Assembly (NCBI GenBank): GCA_031271635.1 | Contig: JAISVG010000033.1 | Coordinates: 1-37,388 of the forward strand | Source: Erysipelotrichaceae bacterium | GTDB lineage: Bacteria; Bacillota_I; Bacilli_A; RFN20; CAG-826 | Length of the DNA stretch: 37,388 bases | Reading direction: 5' to 3' | Shown here: one piece after another, positions 25,208 through 32,786 of the stretch | Layout: each line of letters begins with the position of its first letter | Numbering within the stretch: position 1 is the first letter of the stretch | Notes under the pieces: model-generated | Database searches by the model: none | The model's input: only the letters and a program-made list of their open reading frames with translations | Told to the model about the DNA's origin: nothing | Program-made: the position numbers and the translations under genes

Positions 25208-26224
25208 TTATTGAGTTCGGAAATTATAGATATAAATAACAAAAGTAGTGTCATTATTTGTCTCTGATTCAAAGACATAACAGAGTTCTTGGAGGGTATT
25301 CACGTCAAGAATCCCTAATTCATGATAGCCATTATCGATAAACCCAGCATCAAGAAACATCGTTTCAACAGCGGTTCTTCTTGTTGTAGTTCTAAACCTT
25401 GCACCATCAGAGAAATTAGTAATCATTTCAAGATTTTCCATTTGGTCAAGAATTCCGCTGATGAGCGGATAAAAAGCACCCATTACAGTTTCAAAAGATG
25501 GAAGCTTCAGAATAAATTTTGTGAATTCAAAGGTCATTTTTTTCTCACGCGGCTTCATTTTGACATTAATAGCAACATCACCAAGGTTATTTTGGGCGTC
25601 GGCATAAACAACTAGTAGTTCTGGTTGATTGGCAGGGTAATAAGCAGCAGAACTAGCGTTAAGAGCGTAAAGATTTACTCCTTCAAGTTCGTAGAAGTCA
25701 AAGGATCCTAAATAAGCAAGAATGCTTTGCATTTCTAAAATCGTGATATTAGTTAGTAGCAGTTCTACTCCGGCAAGAGTCACATCGATTTTAGTTTCAA
25801 TACTCGGACTTAGTTCGGGAAAAACGACTGGAGTGGTGACGCCATCAAAGGATAGTTCGTAATTAATAATATCTTCAAGGCGCTTAGTTTCTGGTGCAGT
25901 AACGGTAATCGTGATAGTATCTAAGATATCAGTACCTAAAACGAACGCAGTGACATCAGTGGTTCCCGTTTTGATTGCCGTAATAAAAGCGGTAGTTCCT
26001 TTCGCATCAAGGGCGATAATGCCTTCTTGGCTCAGTCTCCAATCAGCTTCTAGGTGTGCGGTTACTTGATTTGATGGCGATAATAGGCTAAGAGTTAATG
26101 TTTTACCAACCATCATGGTCGTTGGGCCGTCAGCAGTAATTTTCATATCATCAACCGGATTGCAAGCAACCAAAACCCCACTTAAGAGAAAACCGATGAT
26201 TCCGAGTCTTTGAAATATTTTCAC
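25208..26224 (-). CDS. lipoprotein with an Ig-like (BIG2-type) domain
   Basis: 338 residues, GTG start with AAGGAG eight bases away. The signal peptide ends in the lipobox LVAC (Cys21). Residues 27-110 fit a bacterial Ig-like group 2 fold (ITADGPTTMMVGKTLTL, TTAFITAIKTGTTDVTA). The rest (115-338) is not recognised; it is mostly beta/helix mixed and soluble. Likely anchored outside the membrane. It is transcribed away from hsp20. Confidence 0.75.
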   Translation of the reverse strand: MKIFQRLGIIGFLLSGVLVACNPVDDMKITADGPTTMMVGKTLTLSLLSPSNQVTAHLEADWRLSQEGIIALDAKGTTAFITAIKTGTTDVTAFVLGTDILDTITITVTAPETKRLEDIINYELSFDGVTTPVVFPELSPSIETKIDVTLAGVELLLTNITILEMQSILAYLGSFDFYELEGVNLYALNASSAAYYPANQPELLVVYADAQNNLGDVAINVKMKPREKKMTFEFTKFILKLPSFETVMGAFYPLISGILDQMENLEMITNFSDGARFRTTTRRTAVETMFLDAGFIDNGYHELGILDVNTLQELCYVFESETNNDTTFVIYIYNFRTQ

Positions 26225-26318
26225 GTTTAATGCTCCTTTTTAAATAGTCTTTAGAAATTATATCATAGGTCGGTGTTTTTAAACGAGAGACTAAATTAAA
26301 TCAAAAAGACTAAAATTT

Positions 26319-26345
26319 TTAGCACTCCTATTGACAGAGTGCCAA
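26319..26345 (+). promoter_or_regulatory. CIRCE operator 1 (HrcA site)
   Basis: TTAGCACTC, nine bases, GAGTGCCAA; one mismatch to the CIRCE consensus. The -35 hexamer of the hsp20 promoter lies in its loop. Confidence 0.93.
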
Positions 26346-26359
26346 AGATAGATTATACT
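26331..26359 (+). promoter_or_regulatory. sigma-A promoter of hsp20
   Basis: TTGACA (26331-26336), 17 bases, TATACT (26354-26359). It is sandwiched by the two CIRCE operators, so HrcA binding would block it. Confidence 0.9.
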
Positions 26360-26363
26360 ATCA

Positions 26364-26390
26364 TTAGCACTCGTTAAGTAAGAGTGCCAA
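26364..26390 (+). promoter_or_regulatory. CIRCE operator 2 (HrcA site)
   Basis: TTAGCACTC, nine bases, GAGTGCCAA, at the predicted transcription start and ending one base before the Shine-Dalgarno region. Same single mismatch as operator 1. Confidence 0.93.
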
Positions 26391-26404
26391 AGGGAGGAAA
26401 ATAT

Positions 26405-26779
26405 ATGTATCTTAAAAATCTAAATTCGTTTCTGACTAACAGTTCTTACTATGAACAAGGTCTTTTGACTAGTGATCTTATTGAGCGAGATAACCAGTTC
26501 ATCTTCATTCTTGATGTTCCTGGCTTTAAAAAAGATGAAATCAGCATTTCTTTTAAACATGGTTACATGACTGTAATCGCTGCAAAAGAGGTGAAACTTG
26601 ATAAAGACGCCCGTTTCTTAATTAACGAACGTACCAATAGTGTGTCAAAGCGTTCGTTCTATGTCGGAAAGCATTATCAAACTGATGATTTTAAAGCTAA
26701 AGTTGAAGATGGCGTTTTAACAATTACGCTTACGAAAAACAAAGAAGACGAAGGCGATAAGACCATCGCGATTGAATAA
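26405..26779 (+). CDS. small heat-shock protein, Hsp20/alpha-crystallin family
   Basis: 124 residues from ATG 26405, chosen because GGGAGG precedes it by seven bases; the frame opens at a GTG inside CIRCE 2. Holdase chaperone that binds unfolding proteins. The alpha-crystallin domain spans about 24-112 (LDVPGFKKDEISISF, the loop, and the GVL motif at 103-105 in EDGVLTITL). Short N-arm and C-tail. Two CIRCE operators indicate control by HrcA, whose gene is not in the window. Confidence 0.94.
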   Translation: MYLKNLNSFLTNSSYYEQGLLTSDLIERDNQFIFILDVPGFKKDEISISFKHGYMTVIAAKEVKLDKDARFLINERTNSVSKRSFYVGKHYQTDDFKAKVEDGVLTITLTKNKEDEGDKTIAIE

Positions 26780-26803
26780 CTAGCGCGTATTTTCTTTAAA
26801 AGG

Positions 26804-26831
26804 TACCCTCAAGAAACGAGGGTATTTTTTT
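26804..26831 (+). terminator. intrinsic terminator of hsp20
   Basis: TACCCTC-AAGAAAC-GAGGGTA followed by seven T. Confidence 0.9.
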
Positions 26832-26882
26832 ACGAAATCAAAAGCGCTACACGTTAAGGTTTTAAGATTGTCTTTCCATTCT

Positions 26883-27869
26883 TTAAAACTTGTAATACTT
26901 TTGATTCTTACTAGTTGGTTTATCGGGAATACTCATCGCAATTAAGTCCAGCTCAAGCTCAGGCATCAAATAGTGATTTTTTAAGGATGATATGGATTTA
27001 AGACCTAAGCGGTTGGCAATTTCTTTTGCAGAGAATGGAATATATTCCATAATATTCATGAGTTTTTGAATTTGTGTTGTTTGGCTCTTCAGCATATTGG
27101 CTGAATTACGATGGACATTTTGAATCGCGGACAGCAAAGTCTTAAGCATAAAAATAATAAAATGAGTTGATTTTCCGTTATCAGCATAACAGTCTTGAAA
27201 TGCCGTGTAGTATTCTTGTTGACGTTCTTTAATGATGGTTTCAACAGGAATATATGCAAATACAGTCTTCCATTTTGTTAAGAAGGCCGTTTGCATGAAG
27301 CGTCCCATGCGGCCGTTACCATCATTAAACGGATGAATGAATTCGAACTCGTAGTGGAGAATTGAATATTTGATGAGTTCGTTTAGTTTTTCGGTTTCTA
27401 GCCATCGATAAAGAATCTTTATGAGTGGAGCGACGTTTTGTGGCGGGGGAGCGATATGTACGGCTTATCACCATTAAAAACGCTGACTCCTTTTGTTCGG
27501 AAACTACCGGCCTCAGCGTCTAAATCTTTCATCATCACTCCGTGAAGTTTCAGCATATCATCGATGGTAAATGGGTCGATTGTTTCTAAAAGTTTGTATG
27601 CCTCATAAGCGTTTTTAGCCTCGGTAATTTCGCTTAGTGGTGCGATAACGGTTTTTCCATTAATGACGGCCGTAATCTGTTCAAGAGTCAGGGTGTTATT
27701 CTCAATAGCCAGCGAGGAATGAATGGTCTTTAGGCGATTGATTCGTCTTAGTTGTGGCTGCTTTAATAAATTTTAAAGGGAGAAGCATTGTTAAATACTC
27801 AGTGATTTGTGCGACTAAATCAATCATTTTACTTGTTAAAGTGTATTCAGGACGATAATCAAATTTCAT
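26883..27869 (-). pseudogene. Fic-family protein gene broken by two frameshifts
   Basis: Start ATG 27869 with AGGAG. The translated pieces join into one Fic protein: MKFDYRPEYTLTSKMIDLV; then, after a shift near 27764-27777 (run AAATTTTAAA), LLKQPQLRRINRLK, the inhibitory-helix motif SLAIENN and GSFRTKGVSV; then, after a shift at GGGGG (27445-27449), the catalytic HPFNDGNGRMGR and a C-terminal winged-helix-like region. The first shift is +1 and the second -1, so both ends share a frame but the middle 320 bases do not, and the original frame meets stops. Intact Fic enzymes move AMP or similar groups onto proteins. Both lesions lie in homopolymers, so sequencing error is possible. Confidence 0.85.
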
Positions 27870-27883
27870 TAATAAGTTGCTCC

Positions 27884-28232
27884 TAATAAACTAAGAGTAT
27901 TTTATTAAAGCGAAGTCAAAAATACAAGTATCTTATATGCTATCTTATATATTTTCTTGTATGTTTTAACCCAAATTGGCGGTGATGAATAAGATTCCGG
28001 AGATGAATAATGACCAAATTCAGTTTGGCTAACCATGATTGAAACTACAAGCAACTAGTGGTGCAGTTTTCCTATAACGTTTTTCTGACAAGCCATTATG
28101 AAATAGAATAAAACGCGGCGAGGAAAGTTTAAAAGGATGCAGCAAGATGCTTTTATCATTTTTATTATTCAAAAACCTGATTATTTCAGTTTATATATAA
28201 ATAATGCTATTTCTTGTTTCTCTAATCTAAGG
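27884..28232. other. intergenic region, no gene seen
   Basis: About 350 bases between the Fic gene and the MscS-like gene. I find no convincing ORF, tRNA or strong hairpin. A short GATGAATAA repeat occurs twice. The right end holds the -10 of the next gene. Confidence 0.4.
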
Positions 28233-28244
28233 TAGAATATAAGT

Positions 28245-29330
28245 ATGATAACCCTTGTAATGAGTCAGCCCTTAGCAATAGCGATTGATGTGATAATACT
28301 TTTGTTGTTGGTCAGTATTATTATTTTCCAGATTATTTTCACTAAAAAAAGTGCTGCAACATCTAAAAAACATTTTACAATTCTTGTTAATGTTGGCTGT
28401 ATTATTTTGTTCTTGGGCTTGCTAGTATTGGGAGTGGTTCTCACCGCGGAACCGCTTGGCTTTGAAGTAACGCTTGAAGGTATTTTGCAGACAATTGGGA
28501 CATGGATTGTTAATCATGTGATGAGTTTTATTAATTCATTAATTATTATTGCAGTTTCGGTTTTAATTATTAATATTGCGCGCATTGTTTCGATTTTAAT
28601 CCCAAAACGATTTACAATTGATAAAAACATTAAAAGAAAACAAACTGTCGCGCATGTCTTTTTTAGTTTGATTAAGTATTTAATTAGTATCGTTGCATTA
28701 ATTTTAGTATTGGTTGCTTGGGGTATCAATATTATTCCCGCTTTAGCAGGAGTTGGAATTCTAGGCATTGTGATTGGTCTTGGGGCTCAAAGATTCATTA
28801 ATGATTTCATTTGTGGTTTGGCAATTGTTTTTGAGCATCATTTTGATGTTGGTGATGTAATAGAAATTGACGGCTTTAAGGGTACTGTCACTGATATTGG
28901 CCTTAAATCAACGATTGTAAAGAACTGGAAGAATAATATTAAGATTTTTGCTAATGGCGATATTACTAAAGTCATTAACTACTCGAAGTTTGATACTTTT
29001 GCCAGTGTGGCTTTTAAGACTTCAAATAAAGTAAGTATCAAAGAGATTAAAGAGGCTTTTGATCATTCATTTACTGATTTAAAAGAAAAGTATCCTCAGG
29101 TACTTGGAAATCCTAGTTTAAGAACCATTATTGGTTATGATAGCAACGCCACTACCTTTCAGATTGATGTTCCCGTTAAAAGTGAGACTCAGGTTGATGT
29201 TGAACGATATATTACTGCTGTGATGTATGAAGTTTTAAAGAGTAAGGGCCTATTACCTAACGATACCCTTATTATTGAACACGACGCTCCCGGACAAGAG
29301 ATTATTTTAAAGAAAACTAAGAAATCGTGA
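28245..29330 (+). CDS. MscS-family mechanosensitive channel
   Basis: 361 residues. Four N-terminal membrane helices (about 10-30, 46-66, 85-112 and 135-157) precede the pore helix and the MscS core: ILGIVIGLGAQRFINDFICG, FDVGDVIEIDGFKGTVTDIG and the beta domain with FANGDITKVINYS. The remainder is the cytoplasmic vestibule. Closest in style to Bacillus YkuT-like channels. TAGAAT lies six bases before the ATG with no Shine-Dalgarno. It ends in TGA, overlapping the GTG of the next gene. Confidence 0.9.
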   Translation: MITLVMSQPLAIAIDVIILLLLVSIIIFQIIFTKKSAATSKKHFTILVNVGCIILFLGLLVLGVVLTAEPLGFEVTLEGILQTIGTWIVNHVMSFINSLIIIAVSVLIINIARIVSILIPKRFTIDKNIKRKQTVAHVFFSLIKYLISIVALILVLVAWGINIIPALAGVGILGIVIGLGAQRFINDFICGLAIVFEHHFDVGDVIEIDGFKGTVTDIGLKSTIVKNWKNNIKIFANGDITKVINYSKFDTFASVAFKTSNKVSIKEIKEAFDHSFTDLKEKYPQVLGNPSLRTIIGYDSNATTFQIDVPVKSETQVDVERYITAVMYEVLKSKGLLPNDTLIIEHDAPGQEIILKKTKKS

Positions 29331-30067
29331 TTTGTTTAATTACCGGATGGCATGGTATGATCGCGCCACGTTTTAAAGAAGTTATCGAAAAGCACGGCTA
29401 TGAAGTAGTGGTTTTTGACCGCAGTAAAGTCAATATTGATTCTGATATAGCGGTCAAGCGATTCTTAAAAGCAGTAAATCCTGATCTCATTATTCATTTT
29501 GCTTATGGACGTATTAAATGGACCACGATTATGGCTAAATATGCCAAAGCTCATCAAAAGAAATTCGTTTATGTCAGTACTGTTAATGTTTATGGTGATA
29601 ATAAAGCTGGAAATCTTTTAGTTAATTCCCCTTGTCTTCCTAATGATGAGTATTCAAGATATAAAAGAGCAGTCGAAGAGGCGGTGTTAAAAACTAATAA
29701 CGAAGTCTACATTTTTAGATTAGGATGGCAAATCTCGCCTCTTTTAGAAACACACCCAAATAACATGGTGTCTTTTATGAAAAGAGAGCAAAATGAACAC
29801 GGCTTTGTGCTTGCGAATCAAAATTCATATCTATCAGTTTCTTTGACTAAAGATTTGGTAGAAGAAATGACGCGAATTATCATAACAATGCCTCCTGACA
29901 TCTATTTATTCAATAGTAATTTCAGTCTGAACTTTTATGATCTTTTGGTGAAGCTAAATGATTTGTATCATTTAGAATGTGTTATTAAGGCCGAAGATGG
30001 GCCGAGTTTTAATAATCTGATGTTCGATGACCGAGTGGATTTATCAAACGAGTTTTTTAGTAAGTAA
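29327..30067 (+). CDS. NAD-dependent epimerase/reductase (extended SDR, RmlD-like)
   Basis: 246 residues, GTG start overlapping the MscS stop (GTGA). The Rossmann start is LITGWHGMIA in place of the usual TGxxGxxG (Gly7, Gly10). The catalytic pair is Tyr109-x3-Lys113 (EYSRYK), with an upstream VYVSTVNVYG Ser/Thr region. It resembles dTDP-4-dehydrorhamnose reductase or nucleotide-sugar epimerases but is short (family about 290-330). It probably acts on a nucleotide sugar, given the following glycan genes. Confidence 0.78.
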   Translation: MICLITGWHGMIAPRFKEVIEKHGYEVVVFDRSKVNIDSDIAVKRFLKAVNPDLIIHFAYGRIKWTTIMAKYAKAHQKKFVYVSTVNVYGDNKAGNLLVNSPCLPNDEYSRYKRAVEEAVLKTNNEVYIFRLGWQISPLLETHPNNMVSFMKREQNEHGFVLANQNSYLSVSLTKDLVEEMTRIIITMPPDIYLFNSNFSLNFYDLLVKLNDLYHLECVIKAEDGPSFNNLMFDDRVDLSNEFFSK

Positions 30068-30073
30068 GCAAGA

Positions 30074-31102
30074 TTATTTTTTGCTTTGATATTTAAAGAG
30101 GGGTCGCAGCGCTTTTTTATAAGTAAAAGGGAGGAGTAGTTGATAACCGAAATAATTAAGTAAACGAGCGATTTTTAAAATCTTATCACGACTAATTATG
30201 TGATAAAAGTTTAAAGATTTAGCTTTAATTTGATTGATGAAGGCTTTTAATTCACGAGCTTTCCAATCTTTTCTGGTGAACTTAAGGAAAATTCTTAGAA
30301 TGACTTTAAACGATTTCCGTACTTCTTTGAGGATGAAAGACTTGATATTTGGTGAAAGCGAGGCTGTTTTAGTTTCATAAAAATCGAGTAATTTGAAGAA
30401 CACTTTGATTTGTTCATTAATCCGGTTTTTAAGACTATTGATGTTGGTCGATTGATTGAGGCCGCTTCCTTGATAGTATTGATATAAGAAGAGATCAAAA
30501 TGAGTGATTGATGTGGCACTTGCTAATGGATAAAGCGAATATTCAGCATCTTCATAAAAAGTCTTTTCAAGAACCGTGAGGTGTATCTCCTGGAGTAATT
30601 TAGTTTTAAATGTAAGTGTTGCTAAAGAGAGGAATTGATAGTTTAGGATTACTGTTTCTAAGGAATGCATGACCTCGTTTTTAGTGGGTTTTTTAAGGGC
30701 ACTAGTATTAATTGGAGCTTGATCCGTATAGATGTTGGTGTAGGAATGAGTAACAATATCGGTGTTGATATTTTTTAGATGATGAACAAAAGCAACAAAG
30801 GCTTCGGTATCAACATAATCATCACCATCAATGACTTTATAGTATCTTCCTTTTGCTAAAGGAATGGTGATATTAATGCAAGAGCCATGACCTCCGTTTT
30901 CCTTATTAATGATTTTAAAAAGGAAGGGATATTTAGTTTCGTATTCCTGTAGTTTTATTAGAGTTGTTGGATCAGTAGACCCATCATTAACTAAAAAGAT
31001 TTCAACTAAATGGAAAATCCGTTTATCAACATAAGAAGGGAGACACTTATCAATGAAGGCAGTGGTGTTATAAGAGGGAATACAGATTGAGAGTTGTAAC
31101 AT
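30074..31102 (-). CDS. family 2 glycosyltransferase
   Basis: 342 residues, GT-A fold with LSICIPSYN at the N-terminus, VNDGSTD (38-44) and the metal-binding DGDD (92-95). The C-terminal part is basic and helical and may sit on the membrane. It transfers a sugar from a nucleotide donor; the acceptor is unknown. The ATG follows TATAAT-N6 with no Shine-Dalgarno. It diverges from glf across 121 bases and converges with the SDR gene, six bases apart. Confidence 0.88.
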   Translation of the reverse strand: MLQLSICIPSYNTTAFIDKCLPSYVDKRIFHLVEIFLVNDGSTDPTTLIKLQEYETKYPFLFKIINKENGGHGSCINITIPLAKGRYYKVIDGDDYVDTEAFVAFVHHLKNINTDIVTHSYTNIYTDQAPINTSALKKPTKNEVMHSLETVILNYQFLSLATLTFKTKLLQEIHLTVLEKTFYEDAEYSLYPLASATSITHFDLFLYQYYQGSGLNQSTNINSLKNRINEQIKVFFKLLDFYETKTASLSPNIKSFILKEVRKSFKVILRIFLKFTRKDWKARELKAFINQIKAKSLNFYHIISRDKILKIARLLNYFGYQLLLPFTYKKALRPLFKYQSKK

Positions 31103-31223
31103 AGTATAATTATATTAGTAAAACAGGTTTTTTAGCATTTAAATCGCTTTGCTTTTTTGCTTTTAAAAACGATATTTTGCCCAACAATACGGCATGTTCT
31201 TAAAAATCATATATAATTAAGGC
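31103..31223. promoter_or_regulatory. divergent promoter region between GT2 and glf
   Basis: TATAAT at 31114-31109 (minus) and at 31212-31217 (plus) each lie six bases from an ATG (31102 and 31224). No -35 match is evident for either. The same geometry on both sides supports leaderless starts. Confidence 0.6.
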
Positions 31224-32339
31224 ATGACAAAATATTATGATTATTTAATTGTTGGAGCCGGACTTTTTGGTGCGACTTTGGCATATAAGCTTAAAAAGGC
31301 CGGTAAAAGCGTCATCGTTTTAGAAAAGCGACATCATCTTGGCGGTACGGTTCACACCGAGGAGATAAGTGGGATTCAGGTTCATATGTATGGTGCGCAT
31401 ATTTTTCGTACTAGTAACAAAGGCATTTGGGAGTTTATTAATCAATTTGCGGAATTTAATGGCTTCGTAAATTCCCCAATGGCAATTTATCAAGATGAGA
31501 TCTATAATCTTCCCTTTAATATGAATACTTTTTCAAAACTATTTAACATTAAAACGCCTCAAGAAGCAAAAGCGGTGATTGAAAGAGAGATTAAAGCTGC
31601 TGGAATTAGTGAGCCTAATAACCTTGAAGAGAAGGCGATTTCGCTCGTTGGAACAACCATTTATGAGAAATTAATCAAGGGATATACAGGCAAACAGTGG
31701 GGAAAACCATGTCGCGACTTACCGGCTAGTATTTTAAATCGTTTACCAGTAAGATATATTTATGATAATAACTACTATAATGAGCGGTACCAAGGGATAC
31801 CACTTGGCGGATACACCAGGATTATTGAAAAAATGCTGGACGGAGTGACAATAGTCACAAACTGTGATTATTTAAAGGAAAAAGAGAAATATCGCTCTTT
31901 TGCCGATAAAATCATCTATACTGGACAAATTGATAAGTACTTCTCATATTGCTTTGGGGAACTGGAATATCGTTCTTTAAAGTTTGAGCATTTTAATCTA
32001 GAAGAAACTAATTATCAAGGGAATGCCGTTATTAATTATACGGAGTATGAAGTTCCTTATACAAGAATTATTGAGCACAAGCACTTTGAATTTAATCTTT
32101 GCCCTAATTTTACGGTGATTACTAAAGAATACCCAGCTTCATATGACAAAGAGAAAAATGAACCATATTACCCTATTAATGACGAAAAAAATACTGCATT
32201 ATATAATAAGTACTTAGAATTATCGAAGAAAGATCCGCAAGTTATTTTCGGGGGAAGACTAGGAATGTATAAGTATTTTGATATGACTGATACGATTGAT
32301 GCCGCTTTAAAGTTAGCGGAATCCTTACTTAACGATTAA
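31224..32339 (+). CDS. glf: UDP-galactopyranose mutase
   Basis: Flavoenzyme converting UDP-galactopyranose to UDP-galactofuranose, the donor for Galf-containing surface glycans. 371 residues, normal length. It has the FAD-binding start YDYLIVGAGLFGATLA, EKRHHLGGT, GYTGKQWG, VRYIYDNNYY then RYQGIPLGGYT, YYPINDEKN, and FGGRLGMYKYFDM. The usual YGPHIFHT motif reads YGAHIFRT (56-63): the second His, next to the flavin in studied enzymes, is Arg62. Residues elsewhere look complete, so activity is likely but not assured. Confidence 0.93.
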   Translation: MTKYYDYLIVGAGLFGATLAYKLKKAGKSVIVLEKRHHLGGTVHTEEISGIQVHMYGAHIFRTSNKGIWEFINQFAEFNGFVNSPMAIYQDEIYNLPFNMNTFSKLFNIKTPQEAKAVIEREIKAAGISEPNNLEEKAISLVGTTIYEKLIKGYTGKQWGKPCRDLPASILNRLPVRYIYDNNYYNERYQGIPLGGYTRIIEKMLDGVTIVTNCDYLKEKEKYRSFADKIIYTGQIDKYFSYCFGELEYRSLKFEHFNLEETNYQGNAVINYTEYEVPYTRIIEHKHFEFNLCPNFTVITKEYPASYDKEKNEPYYPINDEKNTALYNKYLELSKKDPQVIFGGRLGMYKYFDMTDTIDAALKLAESLLND

Positions 32340-32372
32340 AATGTCTTTCTTTGATTCTGCTGGTAATATTGA

Positions 32373-32400
32373 TTGACAATTTTGGTATTAGTGATAGAAT
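32373..32400 (+). promoter_or_regulatory. sigma-A promoter of rpmE
   Basis: TTGACA (32373-32378), 16 bases, TAGAAT (32395-32400). The leader to ATG 32450 is about 43 bases and contains the palindrome GCTCGAGC, which could be part of an L31 autoregulatory leader. Confidence 0.75.
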
Positions 32401-32449
32401 AAGAGAGGACTTACGCTCGAGCATAGCTTATAGCGCCGAAGGAGAAAAT

Positions 32450-32671
32450 ATGAAAGATTCAATTCACCCCAAGTATCAAAGAGCAGTCGTTACTTGTATT
32501 TCTTGCGGAAACACTTTTGAAACTGGTTCGACCTTAAAAGAAATTAAAGTTGATACCTGTTCAAATTGCCATCCGTTCTATACTGGAAAACAACGCTTTG
32601 TACAGGCAGATGGTCGTATCGATAAATTCAATAAGAAATACGGCTTGAATAAAGAAAAAGATACTAAATAA
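32450..32671 (+). CDS. rpmE: 50S ribosomal protein L31, zinc-binding form
   Basis: 73 residues from ATG 32450 with AAGGAG upstream; the longer frame from 32351 is rejected because it lacks a ribosome site and runs through the promoter. MKDSIHPKY, Cys16-x2-Cys19 and Cys37-x2-Cys40 make the four-Cys zinc site of the C+ type, and the F-Y-T-G-K-Q-R-F tail is conserved. Zn limitation often replaces this form with a C- paralogue; none is in the window. Confidence 0.96.
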   Translation: MKDSIHPKYQRAVVTCISCGNTFETGSTLKEIKVDTCSNCHPFYTGKQRFVQADGRIDKFNKKYGLNKEKDTK

Positions 32672-32680
32672 ATTAGAGTT

Positions 32681-32718
32681 AAAAAAGAGATCTGCATGTT
32701 GAAGTGGGTCTCTTTTTT
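32681..32718 (+). terminator. intrinsic terminator of rpmE
   Basis: AAAAAAGAGATC pairs with GGTCTCTTTTTT across 14 bases, ending in a six-T tract. Confidence 0.85.
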
Positions 32719-32726
32719 GTTGTCTA

Positions 32727-32763
32727 ATAAAAAGAACTGCTAAGATTAAGCTCAGCAGTTCTT
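32727..32763 (-). terminator. intrinsic terminator of the modular lipoprotein gene
   Basis: Minus strand AAGAACTGCT (32763-32754) pairs with AGCAGTTCTT (32741-32732), then a T-rich tract. It lies 24 bases after the stop. Confidence 0.85.
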
Positions 32764-32786
32764 GATAATACTATACCAACTGTTGA

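Noticed and set aside
32351..32449. N-terminal extension of L31
   Set aside because: It runs through the promoter hexamers and lacks a ribosome site; L31 begins at MKDSIHPKY.
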